This document shows positions 12,467 through 12,468 of a stretch of DNA of 12,468 nucleotides, one piece after another. Source of the stretch: an uncultured Bacilli bacterium. GTDB lineage: Bacteria; Bacillota_I; Bacilli_A; RF39; UBA660. Below the pieces are notes generated by a model. That model saw only the letters and a list, made by a program, of their open reading frames with translations, was not told the origin of the DNA and ran no database searches. Within the stretch, counting starts at the first letter, position 1, and the number at the start of each line of letters is the position of its first letter. Position numbers and translations under genes: made by a program. Where the stretch lies: contig CALVQT010000020.1 of assembly GCA_944358375.1 (NCBI GenBank), positions 1-12,468 on the forward strand, given 5' to 3'.

Positions 12467-12468
12467 TA

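Noticed and set aside
1..12468. Mycoplasma-type genetic code, suggested by the low GC content
   Set aside because: All long genes are open without reading TGA as tryptophan, and TGA serves as the stop of two genes (9245-9247, 11454-11456).
1..12468. CRISPR array or tRNA/rRNA genes
   Set aside because: No regularly spaced repeats, cloverleaf-like sequence or rRNA-like segment was seen on either strand.

Overview
The window is very AT-rich DNA. Genes are densely packed, ribosome-binding sites are purine-rich AAGGAG/GGAGG types, and some starts are TTG. TGG is the only tryptophan codon needed and TGA appears as a stop, so the code is the standard bacterial one, not the Mycoplasma code. This points to a low-GC Firmicute or related Bacilli/Clostridia lineage, possibly gut-associated. 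The species cannot be told from the sequence.

Layout, left to right. (1) Positions 3-104 are the 3' end of a reading frame that looks like a UDP-glucose 6-dehydrogenase cut off at its TEAEAVKL segment, probably a gene remnant. (2) 180-626 is a VanZ-family membrane protein with its own extended -10 promoter. (3) 743-2932 is a membrane-anchored GGDEF-EAL protein with a ruined GGDEF motif and an intact EAL active site, so a likely cyclic-di-GMP phosphodiesterase. It has a promoter in front and a strong terminator behind. (4) 2999-3303 is an AT-rich intergenic stretch ending in a -10 box and a short, unusually GC-rich leader. (5) 3304-11456 is a tight seven-gene run on the + strand: VTC-type tunnel-fold protein, DUF4956 membrane protein, CotH-type kinase, large secreted glycoside-hydrolase-like protein, membrane-anchored HEAT-repeat protein, processive family 2 glycosyltransferase, and a small secreted TIM-barrel glycosidase-like protein. 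Gaps are 15 bases or less, one junction overlaps, and one terminator follows the last gene. (6) From about 11587 to 12308 lies an IS200-type insertion sequence: end hairpins, a 20-bp inverted repeat masking the transposase ribosome-binding site, the Y1 transposase TnpA, and a hairpin-rich tail. (7) The right edge (12309-12468) holds a good promoter reading out of the window, with a GNRA-capped hairpin where its transcript would begin.

The seven-gene run is the main interest. The glycosyltransferase would polymerise and export a polysaccharide, and the two secreted glycosidase-like proteins would trim or modify it. The VTC/DUF4956/CotH set suggests a phosphate-handling or phosphoryl-transfer branch coupled to it. 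The upstream EAL protein suggests cyclic-di-GMP control, yet no PilZ domain or other recognisable cyclic-di-GMP receptor is seen in the operon. The polymer and the role of each accessory protein are inferred from family membership and gene order, not shown directly.
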